DNA of 64,000 nt from Pseudoflavonifractor sp. MSJ-37 (GTDB lineage Bacteria; Bacillota; Clostridia; Oscillospirales; Oscillospiraceae). The translations under genes and the position numbers were made by a program. Under the pieces are notes generated by a model. It saw nothing but the letters and a program-made list of their open reading frames with translations, was not told where the DNA came from and searched no databases. The stretch is from assembly GCF_018917965.1 (NCBI RefSeq), contig NZ_JAHLPP010000001.1, positions 1,116,001 through 1,180,000 of the forward strand, given 5' to 3'. This document shows positions 1-8,042 of the stretch, piece by piece; positions within the stretch are counted from its first letter, which is position 1, and every line of letters starts with the position of its first letter.

Positions 1-147
1 CTTGGCTGTTTTATCTGTACCTGTATACATACCCAACGAATAAGCATTTTTATATCCTTTATAACTTAGATAGGCATCGCAAAGATTTTGGAATGCGCCT
101 CCATCCATTTGATTGATTCGACTCTTGATATCTGTTAGCTTCGACAT
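1..147 (-). CDS. N-terminus of a large protein of unknown function, cut by the window edge
   Basis: The reverse strand has an ATG at 145-147, preceded by a purine-rich GTGGGGGAC stretch, and stays open for 49 codons to the window edge. The visible N-terminus begins MSKLTDIKSRINQMDGGAFQ and ends GMYTGTDKTAK. From memory this start (an N-terminal helix with QMDGG, then a short charged strand with GTDKT) resembles the N-terminal domain of large clostridial proteins that look like restriction-endonuclease-fold or STAND-type proteins. Too little is visible to name a family. The gene lies outside the integrases and on the same strand, so it is probably more island cargo. Confidence 0.6.
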   Translation of the reverse strand, partial: MSKLTDIKSRINQMDGGAFQNLCDAYLSYKGYKNAYSLGMYTGTDKTAK

Positions 148-583
148 TGTTGTCCCCCACAAGCAAAATGGTTATAGCCGTTAGTTTTTAAGGTTCGATT
201 CCATTTTAGCATTCCTTTTCATGACATGCAATTGTATGCCCTTTGGATTCGAAAATGATTTGAGGGTAACGAGCAATACAAACGGTTCGTTTTCTGAGCG
301 GATCATTAACATCGAATCTTTTGGTAGAACATAACTGGAGTTTCCATTATTGATTTTACTCCAGATGAAGTTTATTTATACGGTATTGACTATTGGAAGG
401 ATGCACTGAAATACTCGGAAATGCTCATTTATGTAAATGTAGCTATACAGTCTGGACTAAAATCCGTCATAGAAGATAAACTGAAAAAAATCTTTCTGTC
501 TGAAAATAGAGCTACATCTTATTAAATAATGGTTTTACCCTGTACTCAATCATTGCGCACAGGGCAATATTTACCTTTATCGT
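148..583. pseudogene. Intergenic region with a C-terminal gene remnant at 328-525 (+)
   Basis: Most of this stretch holds nothing I recognise. On the plus strand one frame is open from 328 to the TAA at 523-525 and encodes about 65 residues that read like real protein (it includes IDFTPDEVYLYG and ends FLSENRATSY). It has no ATG before codon 33 and a TAG lies immediately upstream. I read it as the C-terminal remnant of a lost gene. Its AT-rich composition differs from the GC-rich integrase genes next to it. Confidence 0.3.
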
Positions 584-2161
584 TTACGCTCTCCCCAGCA
601 TCGCCGCCACCATCCCATAGTGCTTCTTCACGGTATTTCTTGCCAGGCCGGTTCGTTTAGCGATGGTCGAGAACTCCGTGACCTCCGGGTGGAGGCGCAT
701 ATAGTCCCACAGCTTGCGCTGCTTCTTTGTCAGCTTTTCCGGTGAGGCGATGCCCGCAAGCTGCTCCTTGAGATTTTTGCGTTCCTCGTTCATCTCCACG
801 ATCAGCGTCTTGAGCTTTTCCTCGCACTCCTCACGGGTATGGGCGTAGATGTTGCAGGAATGCTGTGTCCCGTCCGGCCATATAGGAGAATAGCGTCCCT
901 CAAACAGGTGGTCATTAATCTCCGTGACGCAGCCGGTACCGGGCTTTCTTTTCTTCCCCACATAGGGCTGGAAGTCCACGATGCCTTTCCGCTCCGGCTC
1001 CGCTTCTTCCTGCGGTTCTGCCTTGCCGATGCTTCGGTCGATGCTGGCGGCGGCTGCCCGCTGCATATCGCCGGTGATGTGGGTGTAGATGTCCAGCGTT
1101 GTCACCGCGGACACATGGCCCAGCATGGCGGAGAGGGTTTTCACGTCCATGCCGTTCTCCAGCGCCAGTGTCGCGAAGGTGTGGCGCAGATCATGAAATC
1201 TGACACGCTTGCAGTCTGCCCGCTCCAGTATCGTCTGAAGCCGCTTGCGTGCCACGCCGGGCGTGATCGGTCGATCCGCCTTCACCGGGGACGGAAACAT
1301 CCAGCGGGAGTCCACCGTCTTTTTGTACTCCCGCAGCACGGCCAGCACCGCAGGCGGCAGCACCAGTTTTCGCATGGACGCCTTGGTTTTGGGCGGGATG
1401 ATCTGCAATTCGCCGTTTACCGTGTACGCCTGCTTATTGACGGTCAGCACACCGGTTTCAAAGTTCAGGTCGTCCCATTGAAGCGCTATCAGTTCGCCAC
1501 GCCGCAGACCGGTGCAGAGATCCAGCAGGAACAGTTCGTAGTACCCGTCCGCCTGCGCCTGAATGAGAAATTTCTGCAATTCCTCCCGGTCAAGCACCTG
1601 CATTTCCTTTGACTTTTTCGGCGGCAGCTTGCAGCCGATGGCGGGGTTTGTACGGAGCAGGTCATCCCGCACGGCCCGTTCCAAGGCGGAGCGGCAGACC
1701 GCGTGGCACATCCGCACCATGCGGTCGGAAAGGCCCGCGCCGTATTGCTCCGTCAGACGCTTGCGGCCATTCTTTTTCAGCCGCCCGTAGAACTGCTGCA
1801 AATCATTCTGCGACAATTTGTTCAGCGGGATCTTCCCAATCTCCGGCAGGACATGGTTGTGGATGACGTTTTCGTAGTTGTTCTGTGTGGAGGCAAGGAG
1901 CGTCGGCTTGCTGTGGTTTTCGTACCAGTAGCACAGCCAGTCCCCGAACAGCATATCCGACTTAACTTTTCGGTCATTTCGCCCCACCATGCTTTCGGTG
2001 AGCTGCCGCAGTTTCTCCTGACATTCCCGCTTTGTTTTGGCGAGAACATTCTTCGTTTCGGGAAGGCCGCTGTCATCGTAACCGATGACAACGCGGCCCT
2101 CCCACCGGCCGTCACTGCGCTGTCTTACGGTGCCGGTTCCGCTTTTCCGTTTCTTTGCCAA
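584..2161 (-). CDS. Tyrosine recombinase/integrase with C-terminal HTH-like extension (525 aa, TTG start)
   Basis: Site-specific recombinase, the second gene of a tandem pair. It begins like its neighbour with a basic AKKRKSGTGTVRQRSDGRWEG-type segment, then a SAM-like core-binding domain (about residues 65-175) and the catalytic domain: Arg in TGLRRGE near 218, HDLRHT, LGH, and the nucleophile Tyr in LDIYTHI near 357. After the usual integrase end there is an extension of about 130 residues that finishes in a helix-turn-helix-like stretch (AKRTGLARNTVKKHY). The open frame runs 102 codons further upstream, but that part is a shadow of the neighbouring gene. TTG at 2161 matches the family N-terminus and has AAGGGG about 9 nt upstream. 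The gene overlaps the upstream integrase by 37 bp, which suggests translational coupling. Confidence 0.88.
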   Translation of the reverse strand: MAKKRKSGTGTVRQRSDGRWEGRVVIGYDDSGLPETKNVLAKTKRECQEKLRQLTESMVGRNDRKVKSDMLFGDWLCYWYENHSKPTLLASTQNNYENVIHNHVLPEIGKIPLNKLSQNDLQQFYGRLKKNGRKRLTEQYGAGLSDRMVRMCHAVCRSALERAVRDDLLRTNPAIGCKLPPKKSKEMQVLDREELQKFLIQAQADGYYELFLLDLCTGLRRGELIALQWDDLNFETGVLTVNKQAYTVNGELQIIPPKTKASMRKLVLPPAVLAVLREYKKTVDSRWMFPSPVKADRPITPGVARKRLQTILERADCKRVRFHDLRHTFATLALENGMDVKTLSAMLGHVSAVTTLDIYTHITGDMQRAAAASIDRSIGKAEPQEEAEPERKGIVDFQPYVGKKRKPGTGCVTEINDHLFEGRYSPIWPDGTQHSCNIYAHTREECEEKLKTLIVEMNEERKNLKEQLAGIASPEKLTKKQRKLWDYMRLHPEVTEFSTIAKRTGLARNTVKKHYGMVAAMLGRA

Positions 2162-3327
2162 GGTCTCAGCCCCTTTCCGAGCAAGTCTTCCATGAAGCCG
2201 CCAACGATGCCGCTGGCAGCTTTTTGCATATCTGGTGTGACGTGGGTGTAGGTGTCCAGCGTGAAGCTGGCGTTGGTATGTCCCAGAATCCCCGACAGGG
2301 TTTTGGCATCCACGCCGCTGGCGATGGCGTGGGTGGCGAAGGTGTGGCGCAGATTGTGAAAGCGAATGTCCGGCAATCCCGCCTTGTGTAAGATCGCTTT
2401 CATGTGCGTGTAGGCGCAGTTCGGAGACAGCGGCAGCTCCGGTCGGACAGGGTCTGGGAAGATCCATTGCGTGATTGCATTCTCTTTTCGGCGGCGCAGA
2501 ATTTCCGCTGTGCTGCGGGGCAGGACGATGGTACGTTCGCCGCTGCGGGTCTTGGTCTTGCCCAGCATATCGACACCCAGCTTTCGGTTATGAAGGGTGC
2601 GGCGCACTTGCAGGACACCGTTCCGCGCGTCAAAGTCCTGCCACATGAGCCCGCAGATCTCGCCCCGCCGTAGGCCCGTGGTCAGCTCCACATAGAAGAA
2701 GTCACCCCATATCTTGTCTTCCCGCACGGCGTCCAGAAAGGTGTCTAACTCTTTGTCGGTTAGGACACGTTTCGGCGCATGGCTTGCCTTCGGCACCGTC
2801 GCGCCCACGGTAGGGTTCTTGGCGATGATATGCGCGTGGAGGGCATCCTCCATTGCCTGGTGGAAGATGGCGTGGAGGCGGTTGATGGTGGTGTCCGACA
2901 GAGCGGAACCAAACCTCGGATGCTCCCTGACCCGGCCATTCCCTTTCAGTCTGCGATAGAGCTTCTGCACATCCTGCGATGTCACCAGCGACACCTGTTT
3001 GCCGCCGAGCTGCGGCTTGATGTAGTTTTCGATGCAGCTTCGATACCCCGCAAGGGTGCCGGGGCGGACGGTGTTCTCCTTATAGTCCGTCAGCCAACGG
3101 TCCAGCCACTCGCCCAAAGTCATCCGGCTGTCCTCGGTCAGCTCCACATCCTGATAGCGTTCGATATTTTGATGGAGCTTTTCCGTCAGCTCCTTTTGTG
3201 TATGAGCATAAGCGTGCTGGAAGATGGGCGTACCGTTTTTCTTGTGGCCCACCACGATACGGCCTTCCCAGCGGCCGTCCTCCCGCTTGCGCACCATACC
3301 GTCACCGGACGGTCTTCGTTTTGCCAT
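2125..3327 (-). CDS. Tyrosine recombinase/integrase (400 aa)
   Basis: Site-specific recombinase of the phage/ICE integrase type. Order: an N-terminal arm-binding-like segment (GMVRKREDGRWEG), a core-binding domain (about 65-170) and a catalytic domain with Arg in TGLRRGE near 217, HNLRHTFATHA, LGHT and the nucleophile Tyr in LDTYTHV near 356. The length of 400 aa is normal. The ATG directly follows the TGA of the upstream DUF6809-like gene, and its 3' end overlaps the second integrase, so the three form one transcript. It is a paralogue of the downstream integrase rather than a copy, since the sequences differ along the full length. Likely role: insertion and excision of the island, perhaps together with the second recombinase. 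Confidence 0.92.
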   Translation of the reverse strand: MAKRRPSGDGMVRKREDGRWEGRIVVGHKKNGTPIFQHAYAHTQKELTEKLHQNIERYQDVELTEDSRMTLGEWLDRWLTDYKENTVRPGTLAGYRSCIENYIKPQLGGKQVSLVTSQDVQKLYRRLKGNGRVREHPRFGSALSDTTINRLHAIFHQAMEDALHAHIIAKNPTVGATVPKASHAPKRVLTDKELDTFLDAVREDKIWGDFFYVELTTGLRRGEICGLMWQDFDARNGVLQVRRTLHNRKLGVDMLGKTKTRSGERTIVLPRSTAEILRRRKENAITQWIFPDPVRPELPLSPNCAYTHMKAILHKAGLPDIRFHNLRHTFATHAIASGVDAKTLSGILGHTNASFTLDTYTHVTPDMQKAASGIVGGFMEDLLGKGLRPWQRNGKAEPAP

Positions 3328-3630
3328 TCAGTCCTCCTGTTCCGCCGGATGGCAGATGTGTTCTTCTTCCTCCCGCTCGAAGGAATAGAGCCCATCTGCC
3401 TCCAGCTCTCTCGCCATGCCCCACGCCAGCTTGAAGCCCGCCGTGAAGCTCATCAGCGTGGATTCCGCCAGCAGTGAGTTTTGCGTGTCAATCATCCGGA
3501 GCAGCTTTCTGCGCCCCGCGGCGTCCATGTCCCGCCGCAGTTCCTCTTGGGCGTATTCGACCTGGGCGTACAGTTCTGGATGCGGCTGACGGTCGAAACG
3601 CTTTTGCAGGGCTTTCATGTAGTCATACAT
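3328..3630 (-). CDS. DUF6809-like small protein (100 aa)
   Basis: Small helical protein starting MYDYMKALQKRF and ending in an acidic tail (EREEEE, AEQED). It resembles the DUF6809 group as I remember it: a short N-terminal helix, a central helical segment with AESTLMSFTAGFKLAWGMA, and a charged end. The ATG at 3630 is preferred over an open frame 11 codons longer because it matches that N-terminus and has GGAGG (as GGAGGTGCTGCA) just upstream. Its stop abuts the start of the first integrase, so it is the first gene of the recombination operon. The function is unknown, and the family assignment is from memory. Confidence 0.7.
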   Translation of the reverse strand: MYDYMKALQKRFDRQPHPELYAQVEYAQEELRRDMDAAGRRKLLRMIDTQNSLLAESTLMSFTAGFKLAWGMARELEADGLYSFEREEEEHICHPAEQED

Positions 3631-3703
3631 TGCAGCACCTCCTTTTTGGCAACCACAACACATACCACAACCCGGCGCACAAAGCTACTGTTTTCTGAAA
3701 TGT

Positions 3704-3726
3704 TTCTTTGACTATTGCGGCGCAAA
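3704..3726 (+). repeat. 23-bp direct repeat, copy A
   Basis: Begins TTCTTTGACTATTGCGGCGC and is followed by AAAAACTGAAC. It lies in the gap between the integrase operon and the relaxase. The same motif in the same orientation occurs at 9036, 26135 and 26536. Copy A matches the 26536 copy best, including the downstream TGAAC. Confidence 0.7.
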
Positions 3727-3747
3727 AACTGAACACCTCGACCCGCT

Positions 3748-5715
3748 TTACATATGGAATTTAATTGAAAATCCCTGTTGCTGTTCCAACTCATGATCGT
3801 CCGGCTTGTGGCCGAGGGCGACGCGCTTTTGCCGCAGCAGCGCCAGCCGCTTGCGGTCGATTTGGACACCGTTGGCAGCGGGAGCCGGGGCGTTGTCCCG
3901 GAAAATATTGCCCATGTGGTAGAGCAGCCGGGTGGCGGACAACAGGACGGAGGGCGGCTCCTGTTCGCCACGCTCCATGCGTTTCATGAAAAATTCCGCG
4001 TAGGTGTGGCCGTTATCCCGCGCCGCCGCGAACCATTCATAGGCAGCGTCCATGTCCTTTGGAACGCCCTCGCCCATGAGGGTCAGCTTTCCCAACAGAT
4101 ACTGGGCGTAGGCGCTGCCGTTATCCGCGGCCTGCCGCAAATATGACACTGCTGTTTCGGCATCTTTTATCGTATTTTTGCCGCTGAGATATTCCTTGCC
4201 CAGCCGGTAGGCGGCGAAATCGTTGCCGCTGTCAGCCGAGCGTTTCAGCCAATAGATTCCCTTGGCAGGATCGTGCACGTCGGCTTCATCGGAAAGGTAC
4301 AACTTGCCGATGGCGTACTGTGCCGCGTCCAAGTCCTGCTCGGCCGCGCGTTCTAAGAACTTCTGTGCTTTGGCTGTGTCTGGTATCAGCAGTCCGCCGT
4401 CGCGGTACGCTGTGCCGATGATGTACTGCGCGTAGGCGTCACCGTCCTCCGCAAGCTGCTCCAACTGCTCTGCCACTTCGTCCCGTTCCTCCAGAGGGTA
4501 ACTCTCATCGTTCGCCACGCCTTGCAGATTCTGACATTCATAACTCATGGCGTAGGTGCTGATCTGTTCGCCGTCATCCTGCATTTCCTCATCCTCAAAG
4601 GAAAATCTGTTCATGCGGATATGCTCCGCCTCACGAATGACCGCGTTCTTGATCTGGCGAAATTCCTTCTGCTGAGACAGCGGTGGACGCAGACGTTTCT
4701 TCCCCTCGGAGTAGTAATCCTCCACCTGGCATTGCAGCTCCCACCACGTTTGGTAGCACGCATCCACGGTGGGCAGCCGCGCCATTTGGTCGACGATCTC
4801 ATCCACCAGCTTTTTCATGGGCTTTGGCAGATAGCCGTAGGTTTTCTTGCCGCCGACTTGACCGAGCTGCCGCGACAGATTCCAGATCATTTGCTCCGCC
4901 TCTGGGTGGATGCAGGTCATCTCCCGCATGGCCTTCGCCAATTCCAGCATGGCTTTCCGTGCTTCTGACACCAACTCGTCTCGCGATTTGCTTTTCTGTT
5001 CGTAGACGTGCAGCAGTTCCTGACGGAAGATCTGGTTGGTCAGCGTGGATTTGATTTGGCGGATACCGTCTTTGGACAGGTACGCCTGATTGGATTTCAC
5101 CGACCACGCCATCATGTGGACATGGGGATGGTTTCCCTCGTCATGGAAGGCGGCGTACCAGCGAAAGTCCTCCGGTGGGATTTTCATTGCTGCGGCGATG
5201 TCATTGCGGTGGGTACGCAGCAATGTGCGCCATGCGTCCGCATGGTTGTAGCCAAGTCGCTCCGCGTCCTCCCGGTGGAGGGAGATGATGTGTGTCCACA
5301 CGTTGCCGTTGTAGTGATCCAGTTCATCCGCGACAGCGGCGAGGTCAACGGCGTCGTTATCACCAAAGAGACCGTGTTCCCCCAGCCGCTCCGCCCTGGG
5401 CCGCAGGGCGATGTACTTGGCGTAGCCTTCCATGCCCTGTACCCGATCCCAATTCGATTCCAGCGTCAGCGTGATGAGCGCGGACGCATTTGCTTTTGTC
5501 GGGTGTGAGAGGTAGTCCTCGTACTCCATCAGCTCTTTGGCGTCAAGGAAATCCTTCACCAGCTTTGCAATGAGCTGCGTCTGCTTTTGGGTGGGCGGAC
5601 GGTCATCCGGGATGATCTCCACCCGCTCCCGCGTGGCGATGTACTTGAGATACCCGCCAGCACTTTGCCCAGTGCCGCACTTGATATACGGACTCTTGAC
5701 GATCAGCCTTGCCAT
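3748..5715 (-). CDS. MobP-type relaxase with C-terminal Sel1-like repeats (655 aa)
   Basis: DNA relaxase expected to nick oriT and pilot the strand during conjugative mobilization. Residues 1-210 carry the relaxase domain: an N-terminal tyrosine region (GGYLKYIATRE, Tyr22/Tyr25) and the metal-binding HPHVH at 196-200 in the typical context FHDEGNHPHVHMMAWS. A helical middle follows. Residues of about 426-570 form four Sel1/TPR-like repeats of 35-37 residues (such as AQYIIGTAYRDGG, AQYAIGKLYLSD, AAYRLGKEYLSG, AQYLLGKLTLMGEG), a protein-interaction solenoid. The start overlaps the end of the ribbon-helix-helix gene by 13 bp, as is usual for a mobC-relaxase pair. I would place it in the MobP3-like group. 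No type IV secretion genes are visible here, so the element is mobilizable, or the transfer genes lie outside the window. Confidence 0.92.
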   Translation of the reverse strand: MARLIVKSPYIKCGTGQSAGGYLKYIATRERVEIIPDDRPPTQKQTQLIAKLVKDFLDAKELMEYEDYLSHPTKANASALITLTLESNWDRVQGMEGYAKYIALRPRAERLGEHGLFGDNDAVDLAAVADELDHYNGNVWTHIISLHREDAERLGYNHADAWRTLLRTHRNDIAAAMKIPPEDFRWYAAFHDEGNHPHVHMMAWSVKSNQAYLSKDGIRQIKSTLTNQIFRQELLHVYEQKSKSRDELVSEARKAMLELAKAMREMTCIHPEAEQMIWNLSRQLGQVGGKKTYGYLPKPMKKLVDEIVDQMARLPTVDACYQTWWELQCQVEDYYSEGKKRLRPPLSQQKEFRQIKNAVIREAEHIRMNRFSFEDEEMQDDGEQISTYAMSYECQNLQGVANDESYPLEERDEVAEQLEQLAEDGDAYAQYIIGTAYRDGGLLIPDTAKAQKFLERAAEQDLDAAQYAIGKLYLSDEADVHDPAKGIYWLKRSADSGNDFAAYRLGKEYLSGKNTIKDAETAVSYLRQAADNGSAYAQYLLGKLTLMGEGVPKDMDAAYEWFAAARDNGHTYAEFFMKRMERGEQEPPSVLLSATRLLYHMGNIFRDNAPAPAANGVQIDRKRLALLRQKRVALGHKPDDHELEQQQGFSIKFHM

Positions 5716-6116
5716 GATTCGCTCTCCAACTCACGGAGCTTCTGTTCCAACCGCAGCTGACCGTTGGTGCGCTTGACGGCGGCGATGCTCTTGGCCCGCT
5801 CCTGCCGCAGCACTTCCTCGCTCACGTTGAGGCTTTGCAGGAGGATGGACATCGCCATGTCCATCTCCACCGCCTGCTTGTAGAGCAGCGACGCGATGCG
5901 ATCCTCGAAGAGTTTCAGACGTGCGTCGATGGCGGATTGCACCGCACGGGGCAGCGTGGTGCTTTCGCCTGCGGCCAGCATATCCGCGTAGCAGTTCACC
6001 GCCTTTTCGATGAACTCGTTTTTGCTGCGGCAGTTATCTTCCTGATACCACCGCTCTATTTTGGTGGCTGTTTCATCCGTCATACGGAAGTTCAGCCTGT
6101 TTTCATTTTTGCTCAT
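5703..6116 (-). CDS. MobC-like ribbon-helix-helix accessory protein (137 aa)
   Basis: Probable relaxosome accessory protein that binds DNA near oriT. The N-terminal half reads as ribbon-helix-helix (NRLNFRMTDETATKIERW, then RSKNEFIEKAV). The rest is a long helix with likely coiled-coil (SEEVLRQERAKSIAAVKRTN). The start at 6116 is chosen because MSKNENRLNF follows GGAGGG with normal spacing; the frame is open for 44 more codons upstream but these look random. Its stop overlaps the relaxase start by 13 bp. The 800-bp non-coding region just upstream is the natural place for oriT. Confidence 0.82.
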   Translation of the reverse strand: MSKNENRLNFRMTDETATKIERWYQEDNCRSKNEFIEKAVNCYADMLAAGESTTLPRAVQSAIDARLKLFEDRIASLLYKQAVEMDMAMSILLQSLNVSEEVLRQERAKSIAAVKRTNGQLRLEQKLRELESESWQG

Positions 6117-6916
6117 AATTCCCTCCAATCTGCCGTAAGGCACTCTCATTTTCGTTGAAACACCTGCGCTTGCGGGAACAAAGACGCCAGCCGCTCCAAA
6201 AGTTCTCTCAAAAGACGCCACAACCGACTGCGTTGAAACCCCCGTCAACTGCCCGCACTGCGGGCAGAAGTGATTGGGCGGAGCGTCGGTTCCGACGCCA
6301 GTCCTTTATCCTGCTTTTCGTCGGCGCAAGCTCCATATCCCTCATTTCCGCCGAAAGCGGCGAAAACTCACTCATTCCGCTGCGTCTCCTCTTCCCACCG
6401 AACCCGCTTCGCTGGGCTTCGGCGGGAGCCCTGTTTTCTTTGTTGACCATTGCTTGCAGGCATCTCCACCTCGCTTCCGACAAGAAACAGCACACGGTAA
6501 AAGTGCGGCTTCAACACCTCCGGCACAAACGCCGCAACGTTCGTTTCAATGGGTTGCGGCGGGTACACACGCCACCCCAGCCCCTAACCGCGCACACACC
6601 GGCTCACACGGCGAAACACGGGGCGTTTCGGATGGGGGTGCTATTACTACCCTCGGAGTGTTTTGCGCGGTTCGGAAACCCTGCGTGGCCGGGTGTCAGA
6701 GCGGCAAACTTTGCCGCTTTTAGGCCTTGGTCAGGGCGCTCCCGGAGAACGCAGAGAGCCTGCGTAACAGCGATGCGCTCATGCGCGTCGCTGTTACGAG
6801 GCGTCGCGGCCCCGCTGGGCTGCGTGATCCCGTTGCTGTTTCTCTCACCGCATTGATGGGCTTCACGGTTTTGTCTGGCCACGATAACAGCATGCAGAGA
6901 AAGATACTCGCCGGTT
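6117..6916. other. Long non-coding region upstream of the mobilization genes (candidate oriT region)
   Basis: About 800 bp without a convincing gene. Several GC-rich frames stay open by chance on both strands, but none has a good ribosome binding site or protein-like composition. The one clear structure is the hairpin at 6763-6798. Position between mobC and the HTH gene fits an origin of transfer, but I cannot identify a nic consensus. Confidence 0.45.
6763..6798. repeat. 16-bp-stem hairpin, candidate oriT or regulator site
   Basis: CGTAACAGCGATGCGC and GCGCGTCGCTGTTACG form a stem with a single T-G wobble around the loop TCAT. No T-run follows on either strand, so it does not look like an intrinsic terminator. 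Inverted repeats of this sort flank nic sites in many mobilizable elements. Confidence 0.55.
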
Positions 6917-7330
6917 TCACACGTTGGTCTGTTCCATGCGTCTTGCCACTCGCTGCCGTTCCTTTGCCCTGTCCACAGCATCCATCTGCCGCTGATAAAA
7001 CTGGTCGATGGAAAACTGGATCGGCAGGATCGTGTAGAGCAGACTTCCGTTTTGCTTGCGCCCGTCCCTCGTGATGATGCTGGTGCGCTCTGTGCGGATG
7101 AGCCCGCGTTCCTCCAACTCCTGCACATACTTCCGCACGGTGTTGTTGCTCATGCCCACCGCCTTGCCGATGGTGGCATAGCTGGGATAGCACTGGTAGG
7201 TTCTGCGGTCTTCGATGCGGAGCAGGTAACCATAGACAGCGATCGCGCCGTGAGACAGACCCAGCTGATAGATCTCATTGGGCAGAGGAAAATAGTTCTT
7301 GACCGGATCGCGCTTTGTCCAAGTTCTCAT
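6917..7330 (-). CDS. HTH-domain protein, replication-initiator-like N-terminus (137 aa)
   Basis: DNA-binding protein. The N-terminus (DPVKNYFPLPNEIYQLGLS, then GAIAVYGYLLRIED) resembles the winged-helix start of RepA-N-like and conjugative-element HTH proteins. A clear helix-turn-helix follows (TIGKAVGMSNNTVRKYVQELEERGLI), then a basic tail. At 137 aa it is too short for a full initiator, so a regulatory role in the element is more likely. The start at 7330 has GGAGGTGCCAG directly upstream and overlaps the excisionase stop by 4 bp (ATGA), so the two genes are coupled. Confidence 0.8.
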   Translation of the reverse strand: MRTWTKRDPVKNYFPLPNEIYQLGLSHGAIAVYGYLLRIEDRRTYQCYPSYATIGKAVGMSNNTVRKYVQELEERGLIRTERTSIITRDGRKQNGSLLYTILPIQFSIDQFYQRQMDAVDRAKERQRVARRMEQTNV

Positions 7331-7536
7331 CTGGCACCTCCAGTCTGCCGCTCTACCCACTGTTGGAATTTATCCTTGGGCACCACGAACCGACTGCCGA
7401 TGCGCACAGACGGAAATACTTCTTCGTGCATCAGCTCGTAGGCGCTGGAGATAGACACGCCCAGTACCTTTGCCACCAATTCCGCGTTGAGGAACAGCGG
7501 CAATTCATCGTAGCTGTGATAGGTTGATATTTTCAA
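7327..7536 (-). CDS. Excisionase-like / HTH domain protein (69 aa, TTG start)
   Basis: Small MerR/excisionase-type HTH protein (DNA-binding domain, family 17). LFLNAELVAKVLGVSISSAY is the recognition module, followed by SVRIGSRFVVPKDKF and WVERQ as the wing and tail. Such proteins direct integrase towards excision or regulate element genes. I chose TTG at 7536 because GGAGG lies 8 nt upstream; five codons further up is another TTG with no ribosome binding site. Its stop overlaps the next gene by 4 bp. Confidence 0.8.
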   Translation of the reverse strand: MKISTYHSYDELPLFLNAELVAKVLGVSISSAYELMHEEVFPSVRIGSRFVVPKDKFQQWVERQTGGAR

Positions 7537-8042
7537 AATCGTTACCTCCAATAGAATTCAGAGAAAAATTACTTGCGTTTCGGAGGTCCCTCTGTTAGAC
7601 TGTTTGCAGATGGAGTCTGCGTTTTCCGAAACGCGGCGCGCCGCTGGACTGCTGCAACAGTTCAGCGGTTTTCCTTTTTGTAGGAACGATTGATGTTTCT
7701 TCCCCCTTCCATGATGGTTTCGTGCCACGCACCGTACCCGTTCCTGCCCTGCGGCCTTGTTTGACCTGCACGGCGTTTTCAACTGCCCTGGCACGCTCGA
7801 CCGCTTTACCGCGGCGTCCTGGCGTTACTTCTCCGGCATGTATCATCTCCGGTGATGGGTATTCAGTTGTCGAGGTGCAGAGACGACCGAATTTTTCTCT
7901 TGACTTTATCGCCCATACAGGTTAGACTTATTTTTGAAATAAAGAATATTCGGTCTATGTACTTAGACTAACAGAAATGAAAAAATCTGTCAAGACCGAT
8001 AAATGAACGGATTGTAAATAAGTCTAAAACAGGAGAGTGAAA
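7537..8042. promoter_or_regulatory. Divergent intergenic region with repeated TTAGACT boxes
   Basis: About 500 bp between the divergent excisionase-like and DUF6076 genes, with no convincing gene. The heptamer TTAGACT occurs at 7595, 7922 and 7963, and in inverted form (AGTCTAA) at 8021. The pair at 7921-7931 and 8016-8027 forms an 11-of-12 inverted repeat (GTTAGACTTATT / AATAAGTCTAAA) around the probable start region of the DUF6076 gene. A second inverted repeat, GCGTTTCGGA / TCCGAAACGC, lies at 7575-7584 and 7625-7634. These look like operator sites, but no regulator can be assigned. Confidence 0.4.

Noticed and set aside
584-2467. Integrase frame of 627 codons starting at 2467
   Set aside because: The first 102 codons are antisense-like shadow of the upstream integrase; a TTG at 2161 with a ribosome binding site fits the family start.
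6155-6856. 233-codon plus-strand frame in the region upstream of mobC
   Set aside because: Residue composition is Arg/Pro/Ser-rich noise, no site for initiation, and it runs through the 6763-6798 hairpin. I treat the region as non-coding.
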